From contig NZ_BMRP01000001.1 of the NCBI RefSeq assembly GCF_014648695.1, forward strand, positions 402,688 through 441,081: DNA of 38,394 bases. Direction: 5' to 3'. Source of the stretch: Streptomyces albospinus. GTDB taxonomy: Bacteria > Actinomycetota > Actinomycetes > Streptomycetales > Streptomycetaceae. Position 1 is the first letter of the stretch. Each line of letters starts with the position of its first letter. The notes under the pieces were generated by a model, which was not told the DNA's origin, made no database searches, and worked only from the letters and a program-made list of their open reading frames with translations. Shown in pieces: positions 1 to 9,500 of this stretch. The position numbers and the translations under genes are program-made.

Positions 1-2913
1 GCCGCCGGTGAGGCGCAGCTCGCGCTGCGCGGGGGAGCGGCGACGGTGCCCCGGTTGGCCCGGCTCGGTTCGGACGGTGCGCTGGTCCCGCCCGGCGACG
101 GCACCGCCTGGCGCCTGGACACCGCCGGCGCCGGCACCCTGGAGAACCTGGCGCTGCTGCCCTGGCCCGCGGCCGAGGCACCGCTGACGCCCGGTCAGGT
201 GCGGGTCGAGGTGCGGGCCGCGGGGCTCAACTTCCGCGACGTCCTCGGTGCGCTCGGCATGTACCCCGGGGAGCTGACGCTCGGCGCCGAGGGGGCCGGA
301 GTGGTCACCGAGATCGGCGCCGAGGTGTCCCACCTCGCCGTCGGGGACCGGGTGATGGGCCTGTTCCCCAGCGGTCTCGGCCCGGTCTGCGTGGCCGACG
401 CGCACACCGTGGTCCGGATGCCGCGAGGATGGTCCTTCGAGCAGGCCGCCGCGGTCCCGGTCGCGTTCGCCACCGCCTACTACGGCCTGGTGGACATGGG
501 GGGTCTCAAGGCCGGCGAGGCGGTCCTGGTGCACGCCGCCGCGGGCGGCGTGGGCATGGCCGCGGTACAGCTAGCCCGGCACCTGGGTGCAGAGGTCTTC
601 GCCACCGCGAGCGAGGGCAAATGGGACGCGGTGCGGGGCCTCGGCGTGCCCGACGACCACCTGGCCTCCTCCCGCGACCTGGGCTTCGAGGAGAAGTTCC
701 GGGCCGTCACCGGCGGCCGGGGCGTGGACGTGGTCCTCGACTCGCTGGCCCGTGAGTTCGTCGACGCGTCCCTGCGGCTGCTGCCGCGCGGCGGCCGGTT
801 CGTGGAGATGGGCAAGACCGACATCCGCGACGCCGGGCAGGTCGCGACGGAGCACTTCGCCGTCCGCTACCGGGCGTTCGACATCGTGGACGCCGGGCCC
901 CGGAGGATCGGCGAGATCCTCGCCGAGATCGTGGACCTCTTCGATCGGGGTGTCCTCGACCACCTGCCGCGGCGCACCTGGGACCTGCGGCGCGCCCCGG
1001 ACGCCTTCCGGTTCATGAGCCAGGCCCGCCACGTCGGGAAGATCGTCCTGACGGTGCCGCGGCGGCCGGACCCGGCACACACCGTGCTGATCACCGGCGG
1101 CACCGGAACCCTCGGCGGCATGCTCGCCCGGCACCTGGTGGCCGAGCGCGGCGCCCGGCACCTGGTGCTCCTCAGCCGCCGCGGCCCGGACGCCCCAGGG
1201 GCGGCCGAGCTGACCGGCGAACTCACCGCCGCAGGGGCCCGGGTGACCGTGGTGGCCTGCGACGTAGCCGACCGCGACCGCCTCGCGGAGGTGCTCGGCG
1301 CGCTGCCCCCCGAGCACCCGCTCGGCACCGTCGTGCACACCGCCGGCGACCTCGACGACGGGGTGTTCGACGTGCTGACCCCCGACCGGCTCGCCCGGGT
1401 CCTGCGGCCCAAGGCCGAAGGGGCCTGGAACCTCCACGAGTTGACCCGCGGGACGGACCTGGCCGAGTTCGTGCTCTTCTCCGGCGCGGCCGGCGTGCTC
1501 GGCAACCCCGGCCAGTCCAACTACGCCGCGGCCAGCTCCTTCCTGGACGCCCTCGCCCAGCACCGCCGGGCGCAGGGGCTGCCGGGCACCTCCCTGGCAT
1601 GGGGCTACTGGGAGCAGGCCACCGGCCTGACCAAGCACCTCAGCGAGGGCGACACCGGGCGCATGGCCCGCGGTGGCCTGCTGCCGCTGCCGTCCGCGGA
1701 CGGGCTCGCGCTGTTCGACCTGGCGCGCGGAGCCGACGCGCCGCTCCAGGTGCCGATGCGCCTCGACCTGGCCGCGCTGCGCACCCAGGCCGACGCGGGC
1801 GCCGGCCATCCGCTGCACCGCGCACTGCTGGAGACCGTGCCCCGGGCGGCGTCCGCCGCCGCGCCGGACACCGGCGCCGGCGCCGGTCTCGACGGCCTGG
1901 CCGACCTCCCGGAGGACGAGCAGTACGCCGTGCTCCTGGAGTTGGTCTGCCGGCAGGTCGGCTCCGTCCTGGTCATCGACCCGGCGACGGTCGGCGCCGA
2001 CGCCGGCTTCGTCGAGCTCGGCCTCGACTCCCTGACGGCGGTGGAGCTCCGCAACCGCCTCAACCGGGCCACCGGCCTGCGCCTGCCGGTCACCCTGGTC
2101 TTCGACCAGCCCGCGCCCGGTGCGCTCGCCGCCTACCTGCGGCAGCGGCTCACCACAGGAAGCGGGGGCCGCAGGCCCGCCGCCCCGGCCGCCCCCGCCG
2201 CGTCCCCGGCCGCCGCCGGCTCCGCCGCGCCGGGTCCCGACCGGGAGGCGGCCCCGGCCCCGCACCGGCTGCTGCTCGCCGGCGCGGACCCGGAACAGCT
2301 CGGCGCCGTACTGGAATTCGGCTGCCGCGATACGGACGCGCTCCTCGCCCTCGCCGCCGACCACCCGCACCTCGTCGTGCACGGCGTGACCGGCGACAAG
2401 GAACTGGCCGGCACCGCCGAGCGGGAGATCGACGCCCGCGGCCTGGCGGACCGGGCCGAGGTGTGCCACTCCGGTGGCCCGCTCGATCCCTTCCCGGGCA
2501 CCTACGACCTGGCGTACGCCGTCGGCGGCTGCTACCGCGTCGAGGACAAGCAGGCACTCTTCGCGAACCTGGACGCGGCGGTCGTGGACGGCGGGCAGGT
2601 CCTCCTCGCGGACGTCCTGTGCACGCTCAGCGGCGACCTGGTCGACGCCGGCGCCGGGATCAGCGTCCCCACGGCACGCACCTGGGCCGAGGTGTTCGCC
2701 CGGAACCGGTTCGTGATCGAGCGGCTGCTCCCGCACGACCCCGCCGACACCGACACCGACCCCGACCTCGCCGGGCCGCTGCGGCACGGCTGGATCGGGC
2801 ACCGCCTGTTCCAGCTGCGCAAGCAGACCTCCTCGACCGAGGAGGAGCGCCTGCGGACCAACCGGGCACACCTGGCCGAGACCACCGCGCAGCCGCGCGC
2901 CCCGCGGAGCTGA
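1..2913 (+). CDS. Modular PKS, 3' part: ER-KR-ACP plus degenerate C-terminal methyltransferase
   Basis: The reading frame is open from base 1, so the start lies upstream; the GTG at 46 is inside the ER linker and is not the start. Domains in window codons: ER about 34-355 (MDR-type enoylreductase; AGLNFRDV and NADPH loop AAAGGVG), KR about 361-540 ([11 protein letters not shown] at nt 1351-1359, a B-type mark; catalytic Ser nt 1480-1482 and Tyr nt 1522-1524), ACP about 636-720 (LGLDSL, Ser at nt 2029-2031), then a methyltransferase-like domain about 754-940 with a broken SAM loop. The ER, KR and ACP resemble cis-AT actinomycete modules more than the trans-AT modules downstream. The AAGGAG of the next gene overlaps this stop codon. 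By position it corresponds to OzmJ of oxazolomycin biosynthesis (inference). It would give a reduced chain unit before gene 2. KS, DH and any AT lie outside the window. Confidence 0.93.
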   Translation, partial: AAGEAQLALRGGAATVPRLARLGSDGALVPPGDGTAWRLDTAGAGTLENLALLPWPAAEAPLTPGQVRVEVRAAGLNFRDVLGALGMYPGELTLGAEGAGVVTEIGAEVSHLAVGDRVMGLFPSGLGPVCVADAHTVVRMPRGWSFEQAAAVPVAFATAYYGLVDMGGLKAGEAVLVHAAAGGVGMAAVQLARHLGAEVFATASEGKWDAVRGLGVPDDHLASSRDLGFEEKFRAVTGGRGVDVVLDSLAREFVDASLRLLPRGGRFVEMGKTDIRDAGQVATEHFAVRYRAFDIVDAGPRRIGEILAEIVDLFDRGVLDHLPRRTWDLRRAPDAFRFMSQARHVGKIVLTVPRRPDPAHTVLITGGTGTLGGMLARHLVAERGARHLVLLSRRGPDAPGAAELTGELTAAGARVTVVACDVADRDRLAEVLGALPPEHPLGTVVHTAGDLDDGVFDVLTPDRLARVLRPKAEGAWNLHELTRGTDLAEFVLFSGAAGVLGNPGQSNYAAASSFLDALAQHRRAQGLPGTSLAWGYWEQATGLTKHLSEGDTGRMARGGLLPLPSADGLALFDLARGADAPLQVPMRLDLAALRTQADAGAGHPLHRALLETVPRAASAAAPDTGAGAGLDGLADLPEDEQYAVLLELVCRQVGSVLVIDPATVGADAGFVELGLDSLTAVELRNRLNRATGLRLPVTLVFDQPAPGALAAYLRQRLTTGSGGRRPAAPAAPAASPAAAGSAAPGPDREAAPAPHRLLLAGADPEQLGAVLEFGCRDTDALLALAADHPHLVVHGVTGDKELAGTAEREIDARGLADRAEVCHSGGPLDPFPGTYDLAYAVGGCYRVEDKQALFANLDAAVVDGGQVLLADVLCTLSGDLVDAGAGISVPTARTWAEVFARNRFVIERLLPHDPADTDTDPDLAGPLRHGWIGHRLFQLRKQTSSTEEERLRTNRAHLAETTAQPRAPRS
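2260..2835 (+). other. Degenerate methyltransferase domain after the ACP
   Basis: This part of the first gene resembles the class I methyltransferases that follow or sit within some PKS modules: about 190 residues with a Rossmann-like order, [13 protein letters not shown] and a [18 protein letters not shown] stretch. Motif I, normally [D/E]xGxGxG, reads LEFGCRDTD at nt 2311-2337, so the glycine loop that holds SAM is lost. The His-His pair I expect after the YDL strand, from memory of this subfamily, is GCY here. I infer a non-catalytic scaffold or a relic. A frameshift is unlikely because the frame continues cleanly to the stop. Confidence 0.6.
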
Positions 2914-2929
2914 AGGAGAAACAGACTCA

Positions 2930-3170
2930 ATGTCACCCCACGTCAAGCAGGCGCTGGCGGACCTCGTGGCCCGCGTCCTCGGCGCCGCCCCCGAGGCGGT
3001 CGACCGGACCTCCTTCCAGGACCTCGGCCTGGACCGGGCCGTCGCGCTGACCGAAGCGGTCAACGCGCACTTCGGCACGGACCTCCCGACCAGCGCGGTG
3101 ACCGAGGCCGGTGACCTCGACCGGCTCGCCGAACGCGTCCGGACCCGGCTCGACCGGCAGGCCCCGCCGG
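2930..3170 (+). other. N-terminal ACP-like domain lacking the phosphopantetheine serine
   Basis: About 80 residues fold-matched to an ACP: an N-terminal helix, an FQDLGLD turn, then a second amphipathic helix. The attachment Ser of the usual LGLDS is Arg (codon 3035-3037), so no phosphopantetheine arm can be added. It sits ahead of a KS and directly follows a gene that ends past its own ACP. I infer a docking or pairing element between the two proteins. Confidence 0.6.
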
Positions 3171-6100
3171 AGGCCGTCGCCGTCATCGGCATGCACTGCC
3201 GCACCGCCGGCGCGCAGAACCCCGACGAACTGTGGGAGGTGATCAGCCAGGGCACGGACCGCACCACCGAGGTCGACGACCCGGTCGCCCTCGGCCTGCT
3301 GCGCGAGCACTTCCCGGACGCCGCGCCGCCGCGCTACGGCGCCATGTCCGGCAGCGAGCTCTTCGACCCGGCCTTCTTCCGGATCGCCCCGCGCGAGGCC
3401 GCGGCGATGGACGCGGCCCAGCGCGTCCTGCTCGAATCCTGCTACCACGCCCTGGAGGACGCGGCCCAGGACGCCTCGGCGCTGCGCGGGCGCTCCGTCG
3501 CCACCATCGTCGGCAGCACCGGGCTCGCGCCCCAGGCCGAGTACTCGGCGCACGCGCTGATGGGCTCCGACACCAGCATCATGGCCGCCCGCCTCGCCTA
3601 CCAACTGGACCTCAGCGGCCCGGCGATGACGGTGGACACCGCCTGCTCGTCCTCGCTGGTCGCGGTCGACCTCGCCCGCCGGCTGCTGCTGTCCGGCGAG
3701 TCGGACCTCGCGCTGGCCGCCGGGGTGTACGTGGCCAACCACCCCGGGACCTTCGTCACCATGGAGGCCCTCGGCACCGTCTCGCCCGGCCGGGCCTGCC
3801 GGCCCTTCGACGCCGACGCCGACGGGATGCTCGTCGGCGAGGGCGTCGGCGTCCTCGTCCTCAAGCGGCTCTCCGACGCGATCCGGGACAACGACCGGAT
3901 ACTCGGTGTCATCCGGGGCAGCGCGACCAACCAGGACGGCCGGACCTCCGGCATCACCTCGCCCAGCGCCCCCGCGCAGAGCGCCCTGCTGCGCGACGTC
4001 TACCGCCGCAACGGCATCGACATGGACCGCCTGCGCTACATCGAGGCGCACGGCACCGGGACCAGCCTCGGCGACCCGATCGAGGTGCACGGACTGACCG
4101 AGGCGTTCGCGGACTTCACCGACCGCAAGCAGTTCTGCGCGATCGGCTCGATCAAGGCCAACATCGGCCACACCATGGGCGCCGCCGGCGTACTGGGCGC
4201 CATCAAGGTGCTGCTGTGCATGCGGCACGGCCAACTCCCCCCGGCCACCAACTTCCGCGACGAGAACAAGCACGCCGACTTCGAGGACAGCCCGGTCTAC
4301 GTCAGCCGCGAGCTGGCCGAGTGGACCCCCGACGGCACGGCCCCCCGCCTGGCCGGGGTGAGCTCCTTCGGCTACAGCGGCACCAACGCCCACGTGATCA
4401 TCGAGGAGTACACCGCTCCGGAGCGCCCCGCTCGGGCCGTGCCCCGGCGCCGGCAGCTCGTCCCGCTCTCCGCGAAGACCGAAGTCCAGCTGCGCGAGAA
4501 GGCCGGGGCGCTGGCGGCCCACCTGCGGGCGGCCGGGCCCGACGCCGCGGCGCTCCTGGACGTGGCGTACACGCTCCAGGTGGGCCGCGAGGCGTTCCCC
4601 GAACGGCTCGCCGTGGCCGCCGGCACGCTGGACGAACTGACCACCGCCCTCGACGCGTTCGCGGGCGGCGCCGCCGACGTACCCGGTGCACACCGCGGAC
4701 AGGTCACCGACCGCCGCCCGGGAGCGCCGGCCCCGGCCGCCGCCGGCCGCGACGCGGACGCCCTCGCGGCGGCCTGGGTCACCGGCGCCACGGTGGACTG
4801 GCCGCGCCTGCACACCGGCAGCGCGCCCCGGCGCCTCGCGCTGCCGGGACACCCCTTCGTCCGCGACGTCTTCCCGCACGTCTGGGCCGACGGCACCGCA
4901 CCGGGAGCGGCCGGCCAGGACCCCGCCCCGGCGGACCCGGAGGCCGGTGCCGTGCCGTCCGTCCTCGGCGCGCTCGACGCGGCGGCCGAGGAGCACCTGC
5001 GGTCCGACCCGTCGGCCGGGGACCTCGAAGCGGCGCTGCGCTCCGACGTGATGGTGCGCGAGCTGACCCAGGTCTGCCGCCGGATGCTGTTCGCCTCGCT
5101 GCGCCGGATGGACGTCTTCGCGACCGCGGGCGAACGCCACCGCGAGGCGGAACTGGTCCGCCGGCTCGGCGTGGTGGACGACCACGCGGCGCTGTTCCAC
5201 GGGCTGCTCGGCGTCCTCACCGACGGCGGCTACCTGCGCGCCGAGGGCGAGGAACTGGTCACCACCGAACGGGTCACCGACCCCTCGGCACTGACCTGGG
5301 ACGAGGACGAGCTGGCGGCCCTCAAGCGCGAGGTGACCGCCGACTACCCGGAGATGGACGGGTACTTCCACCTCCTGACGATCTGCCTGGAGGAGTTCCC
5401 CGAGGTCCTCACCGGCCGCCGCAAGGCGCACGAAGTGCTCTTCCCCGGCGGCTCGTTCGACGCCGTGGAGGCCGTGTACCACAGCGACGGCGACACCAAC
5501 GGACTGGTGGCCGGGCTCGTCGCGCGGTACGTCCGGGCGCGCCGCGAGCGCGACCCGGAGGCCACCGTCTCCGTCCTGGAGATCGGCGCGGGCACCGGCG
5601 GCACCACCGCCAAGGTGCTGCCCGCACTGGACGGCACGGACGGGCGGCTGAGCTATGTGTACACCGACATCTCGCGCGGCTTCACGCAGTACGGGCGCAA
5701 CCAGTACGGCAAGGACCACCCGTTCGTGACCTTCGCGCCGCTGGACATCGAGTCCTCGCCCACCGGGCAGGGCTTCGAGGCCGGCAGCCAGGACGTCGTG
5801 CTCGCCTGCAACGTGCTGCACGCGACCCGCAACATCGACGACACCCTGGCCCACGCCCGGCAACTCCTGCGCCCCGGCGGCGTGCTGATCCTCCTGGAGA
5901 CCACCCGCGCGCAGGACTTCTTCACCCTCACCTTCGGCCTGATGGGCGGCTGGTGGGCCTTCGAGGACGACTGCCGGCTGGCGGGCTCCCCGCTGTTGAG
6001 CGTCGCCCTGTGGCGGCAGGCACTGGAGCGCGGCGGATTCCGTGCGGTGCGCAGCCTCTCGCCGGCGCCGGTGCGCGAGGACCAGGCCTACCAGGCGGTC

Positions 6101-6544
6101 GTCCTGGCCGAGAAGGAAGGAGCGCTGGAGGGCCCCGCCGAGGCGGCGCGCACGGCCTCGGCCCGGGCCGTCGTCGAGGCCCCGGCTTCGTCCCCGGCCG
6201 CTGTCGTCCCCGCGGCGGAGCCGGTCGCCGAGGTGGCCGCGGACGCCGCGGCACCCGAGGAGACGGGCGGCGGCTCGCTCCAGGAACTGGTCGTCGACGC
6301 CTGGCGCGAGGTGCTGGGCGTCACCACGGCCCGTCCCGAGGACGACTTCCAGGAGGTGGGCGGCGACTCGATCCTGGCCACCCAGATCATCTCCCGGCTG
6401 AAGAGCGGTTTCCCGTTCGAGCTCGACCTCGGTGAGCTGTTCCAGGCCCGCACCCTGGCCGACATGGTGCAGCTGCTCGAAGCCGAACTGATCGAGCGCA
6501 TCGACGAGTTGCCCGAAGAGACCATCAGCACCCTGCTTGCGTGA
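2930..6544 (+). CDS. Trans-AT PKS: ACP-like, KS, C-methyltransferase, carrier protein
   Basis: A 1204-residue protein. ATG 2930 follows AAGGAG (2913-2918) by 11 nt. Domains: ACP-like 1-80, in which the phosphopantetheine Ser is Arg36 (LGLDR); KS about 83-500 with Cys239 (DTACSSSL), EAHGTGTSLGDP and KANIGHT, so the Cys-His-His set is complete; a KS-flanking linker of the trans-AT kind, with no AT; C-methyltransferase about 690-1060, motif I EIGAGTGG near 885; carrier about 1108-1180 with GGDSI (Ser1147), NRPS-like as expected before a C domain; then a short acidic helix likely used for docking. There is no KR or DH, so the product should be an alpha-methyl-beta-ketoacyl thioester. That is what a later aldol closure to a gamma-lactam with a tertiary alcohol needs (inference). 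By position it corresponds to OzmK. Confidence 0.95.
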   Translation: MSPHVKQALADLVARVLGAAPEAVDRTSFQDLGLDRAVALTEAVNAHFGTDLPTSAVTEAGDLDRLAERVRTRLDRQAPPEAVAVIGMHCRTAGAQNPDELWEVISQGTDRTTEVDDPVALGLLREHFPDAAPPRYGAMSGSELFDPAFFRIAPREAAAMDAAQRVLLESCYHALEDAAQDASALRGRSVATIVGSTGLAPQAEYSAHALMGSDTSIMAARLAYQLDLSGPAMTVDTACSSSLVAVDLARRLLLSGESDLALAAGVYVANHPGTFVTMEALGTVSPGRACRPFDADADGMLVGEGVGVLVLKRLSDAIRDNDRILGVIRGSATNQDGRTSGITSPSAPAQSALLRDVYRRNGIDMDRLRYIEAHGTGTSLGDPIEVHGLTEAFADFTDRKQFCAIGSIKANIGHTMGAAGVLGAIKVLLCMRHGQLPPATNFRDENKHADFEDSPVYVSRELAEWTPDGTAPRLAGVSSFGYSGTNAHVIIEEYTAPERPARAVPRRRQLVPLSAKTEVQLREKAGALAAHLRAAGPDAAALLDVAYTLQVGREAFPERLAVAAGTLDELTTALDAFAGGAADVPGAHRGQVTDRRPGAPAPAAAGRDADALAAAWVTGATVDWPRLHTGSAPRRLALPGHPFVRDVFPHVWADGTAPGAAGQDPAPADPEAGAVPSVLGALDAAAEEHLRSDPSAGDLEAALRSDVMVRELTQVCRRMLFASLRRMDVFATAGERHREAELVRRLGVVDDHAALFHGLLGVLTDGGYLRAEGEELVTTERVTDPSALTWDEDELAALKREVTADYPEMDGYFHLLTICLEEFPEVLTGRRKAHEVLFPGGSFDAVEAVYHSDGDTNGLVAGLVARYVRARRERDPEATVSVLEIGAGTGGTTAKVLPALDGTDGRLSYVYTDISRGFTQYGRNQYGKDHPFVTFAPLDIESSPTGQGFEAGSQDVVLACNVLHATRNIDDTLAHARQLLRPGGVLILLETTRAQDFFTLTFGLMGGWWAFEDDCRLAGSPLLSVALWRQALERGGFRAVRSLSPAPVREDQAYQAVVLAEKEGALEGPAEAARTASARAVVEAPASSPAAVVPAAEPVAEVAADAAAPEETGGGSLQELVVDAWREVLGVTTARPEDDFQEVGGDSILATQIISRLKSGFPFELDLGELFQARTLADMVQLLEAELIERIDELPEETISTLLA

Positions 6545-6575
6545 ACCGGCGAGAGCCAGGACGCCGTCTCTGAAC

Positions 6576-6582
6576 AGAGGAG
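6576..6582 (+). promoter_or_regulatory. Ribosome binding site that fixes the NRPS start
   Basis: AGAGGAG lies 10 nt before ATG 6593. A TTG in the same frame at 6584 is only 1 nt from this site, too close to be used, so ATG 6593 is preferred. The rest of the 48-base gap (6545-6592) shows no strong hairpin. Confidence 0.7.
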
Positions 6583-6592
6583 TTTGCCCGCC

Positions 6593-9500
6593 ATGTCCAG
6601 CGAAGACCTCGCCACCTCGCGCAAGGCGCGACTGTCCCCGCAGAAGCGGGCACTGCTGGAGAAGCTGAGCGGCGCCGCCCGCGCGTCGGGGAGCACCGGC
6701 ATCCCGCGCCGCCCGGCCGGCGACCGTCCGCCGCTCTCCTTCGCCCAGCGCCGCCTCTGGTTCCTCGACCAGATGGTGCCCGACAGCCCCGCCTACAACG
6801 TCCCGATGAGTTTCCGGCTCCGCGGGCCGCTGCGCCGCGAGGTCCTTGAGCGCGCCGCCGAGGAGGTGGTGCGCCGGCACGAGTCGCTGCGCACCCGCCT
6901 GCCCAGCGAGAACGGCGAACCGTGGCAGGAGATCCTCGACGACGTCCGCGTCCCCATCGACCTGGTCGACGTCACCGACGACCCGGCCCGGCTCGACGCG
7001 CTGGTCTTCGACGAGGGGCGCCGGCCGTTCGACCTGGCGACCGGCCCGCTCCTGCGGATCACCCTCTACCGGCTCGAACCCGAACTGCACGTCGTGCTGC
7101 TCAACGCCCACCACGTCGTGGTCGACGGCTGGTCGCTCGGCCTGTTCTGGCAGGAACTCTTCACCCTGTACGAAGCGTTCGCCGCGGGCCGGCCCTCCCC
7201 GCTCGCCGATCTCCGCGTGCAGTACGCGGACTTCGCCGTCTGGCAGCGCCAGTACCTCTCCGGTGACCGCCTGGAAAACCAACTCGACTATTGGCGCCGC
7301 CAGTTGGGCGACCGTACGGAGAACCTGGAGCTGCCCCTGGACCGGCCGCGTCCGCCCCTGCAGACCTTCGAGGGCGGCGACCTCAGGGACTTCTATCCCG
7401 ACTCCCTGCGCACCGAACTCCAGGCGCTGTGCCGCCGCGAGGGCGTCAGCCTGTTCGTCGTGCTGCTCGGCGCGCTCAACGTGCTGCTGCACCGCTACAC
7501 CGGCCAGAGCGGCATCCCGGTCGGCTCACCGGTGACCAACCGGACCCAGGTCGACATCGAGCCGCTCATCGGCATGTTCGTCAACACCCTCGTCTACAAG
7601 ACGGACATGTCCGGGGACCCGGACTTCCGCGAGGTGCTGCGCCGGGTGCAGGAGGTCGTCAACGGGGCCCAGCAGCACCAGGAGGTGCCGTTCGAGGTCC
7701 TCGTCGACGCGCTGCAACCCGAGCGGTACCTGTCGCAGAACCCGCTGTTCCAGGTCTGCTTCAACTTCCTGCCCGCCCGGGAGCTCAAGCCCGGCGACGA
7801 GCTGGTCATCGAGGCGATCGAGGGCGTCCGCATCGACACCTCCAAGTTCGACCTGTGGATCAGCGTCGTCGACTGCGCCGACGAGCTCCTGGTCGAGGTG
7901 GAGTACAACCGCGACGTCTTCGAACCGGGCACCGTACGCCGCCTGATGGACGCCTTCCGCGCCGTGGTGGAAGCCGCGGTCGCCCGACCCGAGCTCGCCG
8001 TCTCCCGGCTCCCGGTGCTCCCGGAGCCCGAGCGCCGCAGGATCGTCGAGGAGTGGAACGACACCGCCCGGACCTTCGACGGCGCGGACCGCTGCCTGCC
8101 CGACCTGATCGCCGACCAGGCCCGGCGCACCCCCGACGCCCCGGCGCTCGTCTTCGACGGCGAACGGATCAGCTACGCGGAACTGGACCGCCGCGCCAAC
8201 CAGCTCGCCGGCTGGCTGCGCCGCCGCGGCGCGGGCCCCGAGCGCTTCGTCGCCGTCTGCGCGGAACGCTCCGTCGAACTGGTCGTCGCGCTGCTCGGCG
8301 TGCTGAAGTCGGGTGCCGCGTACGTCCCGATCGACCCGGACTACCCCGCGCGCCGCCGAGCGTTCATGCTCGACGACGCGGCCCCGGACCTCGTCCTCAC
8401 CCAGGAACACCTGGTCGCCGAACTGCCCCCGACGGACGCGGAGGTGGTCGCCCTCGACACGCGCCGGGCGGAGTTCGCCGAGGAGTCCGGCGAGCCGGTC
8501 GAGCACGGAGCCGGCCCGGACACCCTCGCCTACATGATCTACACCTCCGGCTCCACCGGGCAGCCCAAGGGCGTCCTCAACACCCACCGGGGCATCGTCA
8601 ACCGGCTGCTGTGGATGCAGGACCGGTACCGCCTGGACGGCACCGACCGGGTGCTCCAGAAGACGCCGTTCAGCTTCGACGTCTCCGTGTGGGAGTTCTT
8701 CTGGCCGCTGCTGACCGGCGCGACCCTGGTCGTGGCGGGCCCCGACGAGCACAAGGACCCGGCCAGGCTCGCCGAGGTGATCGGCAGGGAGCGGGTCACC
8801 ACCGCCCACTTCGTGCCCTCGATGCTCCAGGTCTTCCTCGGCCAGGACGGCCTCGTCGCGCACTGCGCCGACCTGCGCCGCGTCGTGTGCAGCGGCGAGG
8901 CCCTGCCGTTCGCCCTCCAGGAGCGGTTCTTCGCGCGGCTGCCGAAGACGGAGCTGCACAACCTCTACGGCCCCACCGAGGCGGCCGTCGACGTCACCTC
9001 CTGGCAGTGCGTGCCCGGCGACGCGCGCGGCATCGTGCCCATCGGCCGCCCCATCGCCAACACCCGCGTCCTGATCCTCGACGAGCGGCTCAACCCGGTG
9101 CCGGTCGGCGTCGTCGGCGAACTGCACATCGGCGGCGTACAGGTGGCCCGCGGCTACCACAACCGGCCCGAGCTCACCGAGGAGCGGTTCGTCCCCGACC
9201 CGTTCGGCGCCCCGGGCGAGCGGCTGTACAAGACGGGCGACCTGGCCAGGCTGCTGCCGGACGGGGCGATCGAGTACCGCGGTCGCGCCGACTTCCAGGT
9301 CAAGGTCCGCGGCATCCGCATCGAGCCCGGCGAGGTCGAGGCCGCGCTCACGCAGCACCCGGACGTGCAGGAGGCGGCCGTCGTCACCCGCGACGACGCA
9401 CACGACCCCGACCACAAACAGCTCGTCGCCTATGTCGTGCCGGGCACCGGGCCCGCCGCGGCGGAGTCCGACGAGGACCCGATGGCCGAACGGGTCGCAC

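Noticed and set aside
46..48. GTG 46 as start of gene 1
   Set aside because: The frame is open to base 1 with typical pre-ER linker residues; a PKS protein starting within the ER linker makes no sense.
6551..6574. GAGA/TCTC pairing before the NRPS gene
   Set aside because: A 4-bp stem with a long loop is not convincing.
6584..6592. TTG 6584 as NRPS start
   Set aside because: Only 1 nt after AGAGGAG; ATG 6593 has a proper 10-nt spacing.
571..7492. Long minus-strand open frames (571-3267, 2933-7492)
   Set aside because: Same cause: they mirror plus-strand PKS genes, cross gene borders and show no motif.
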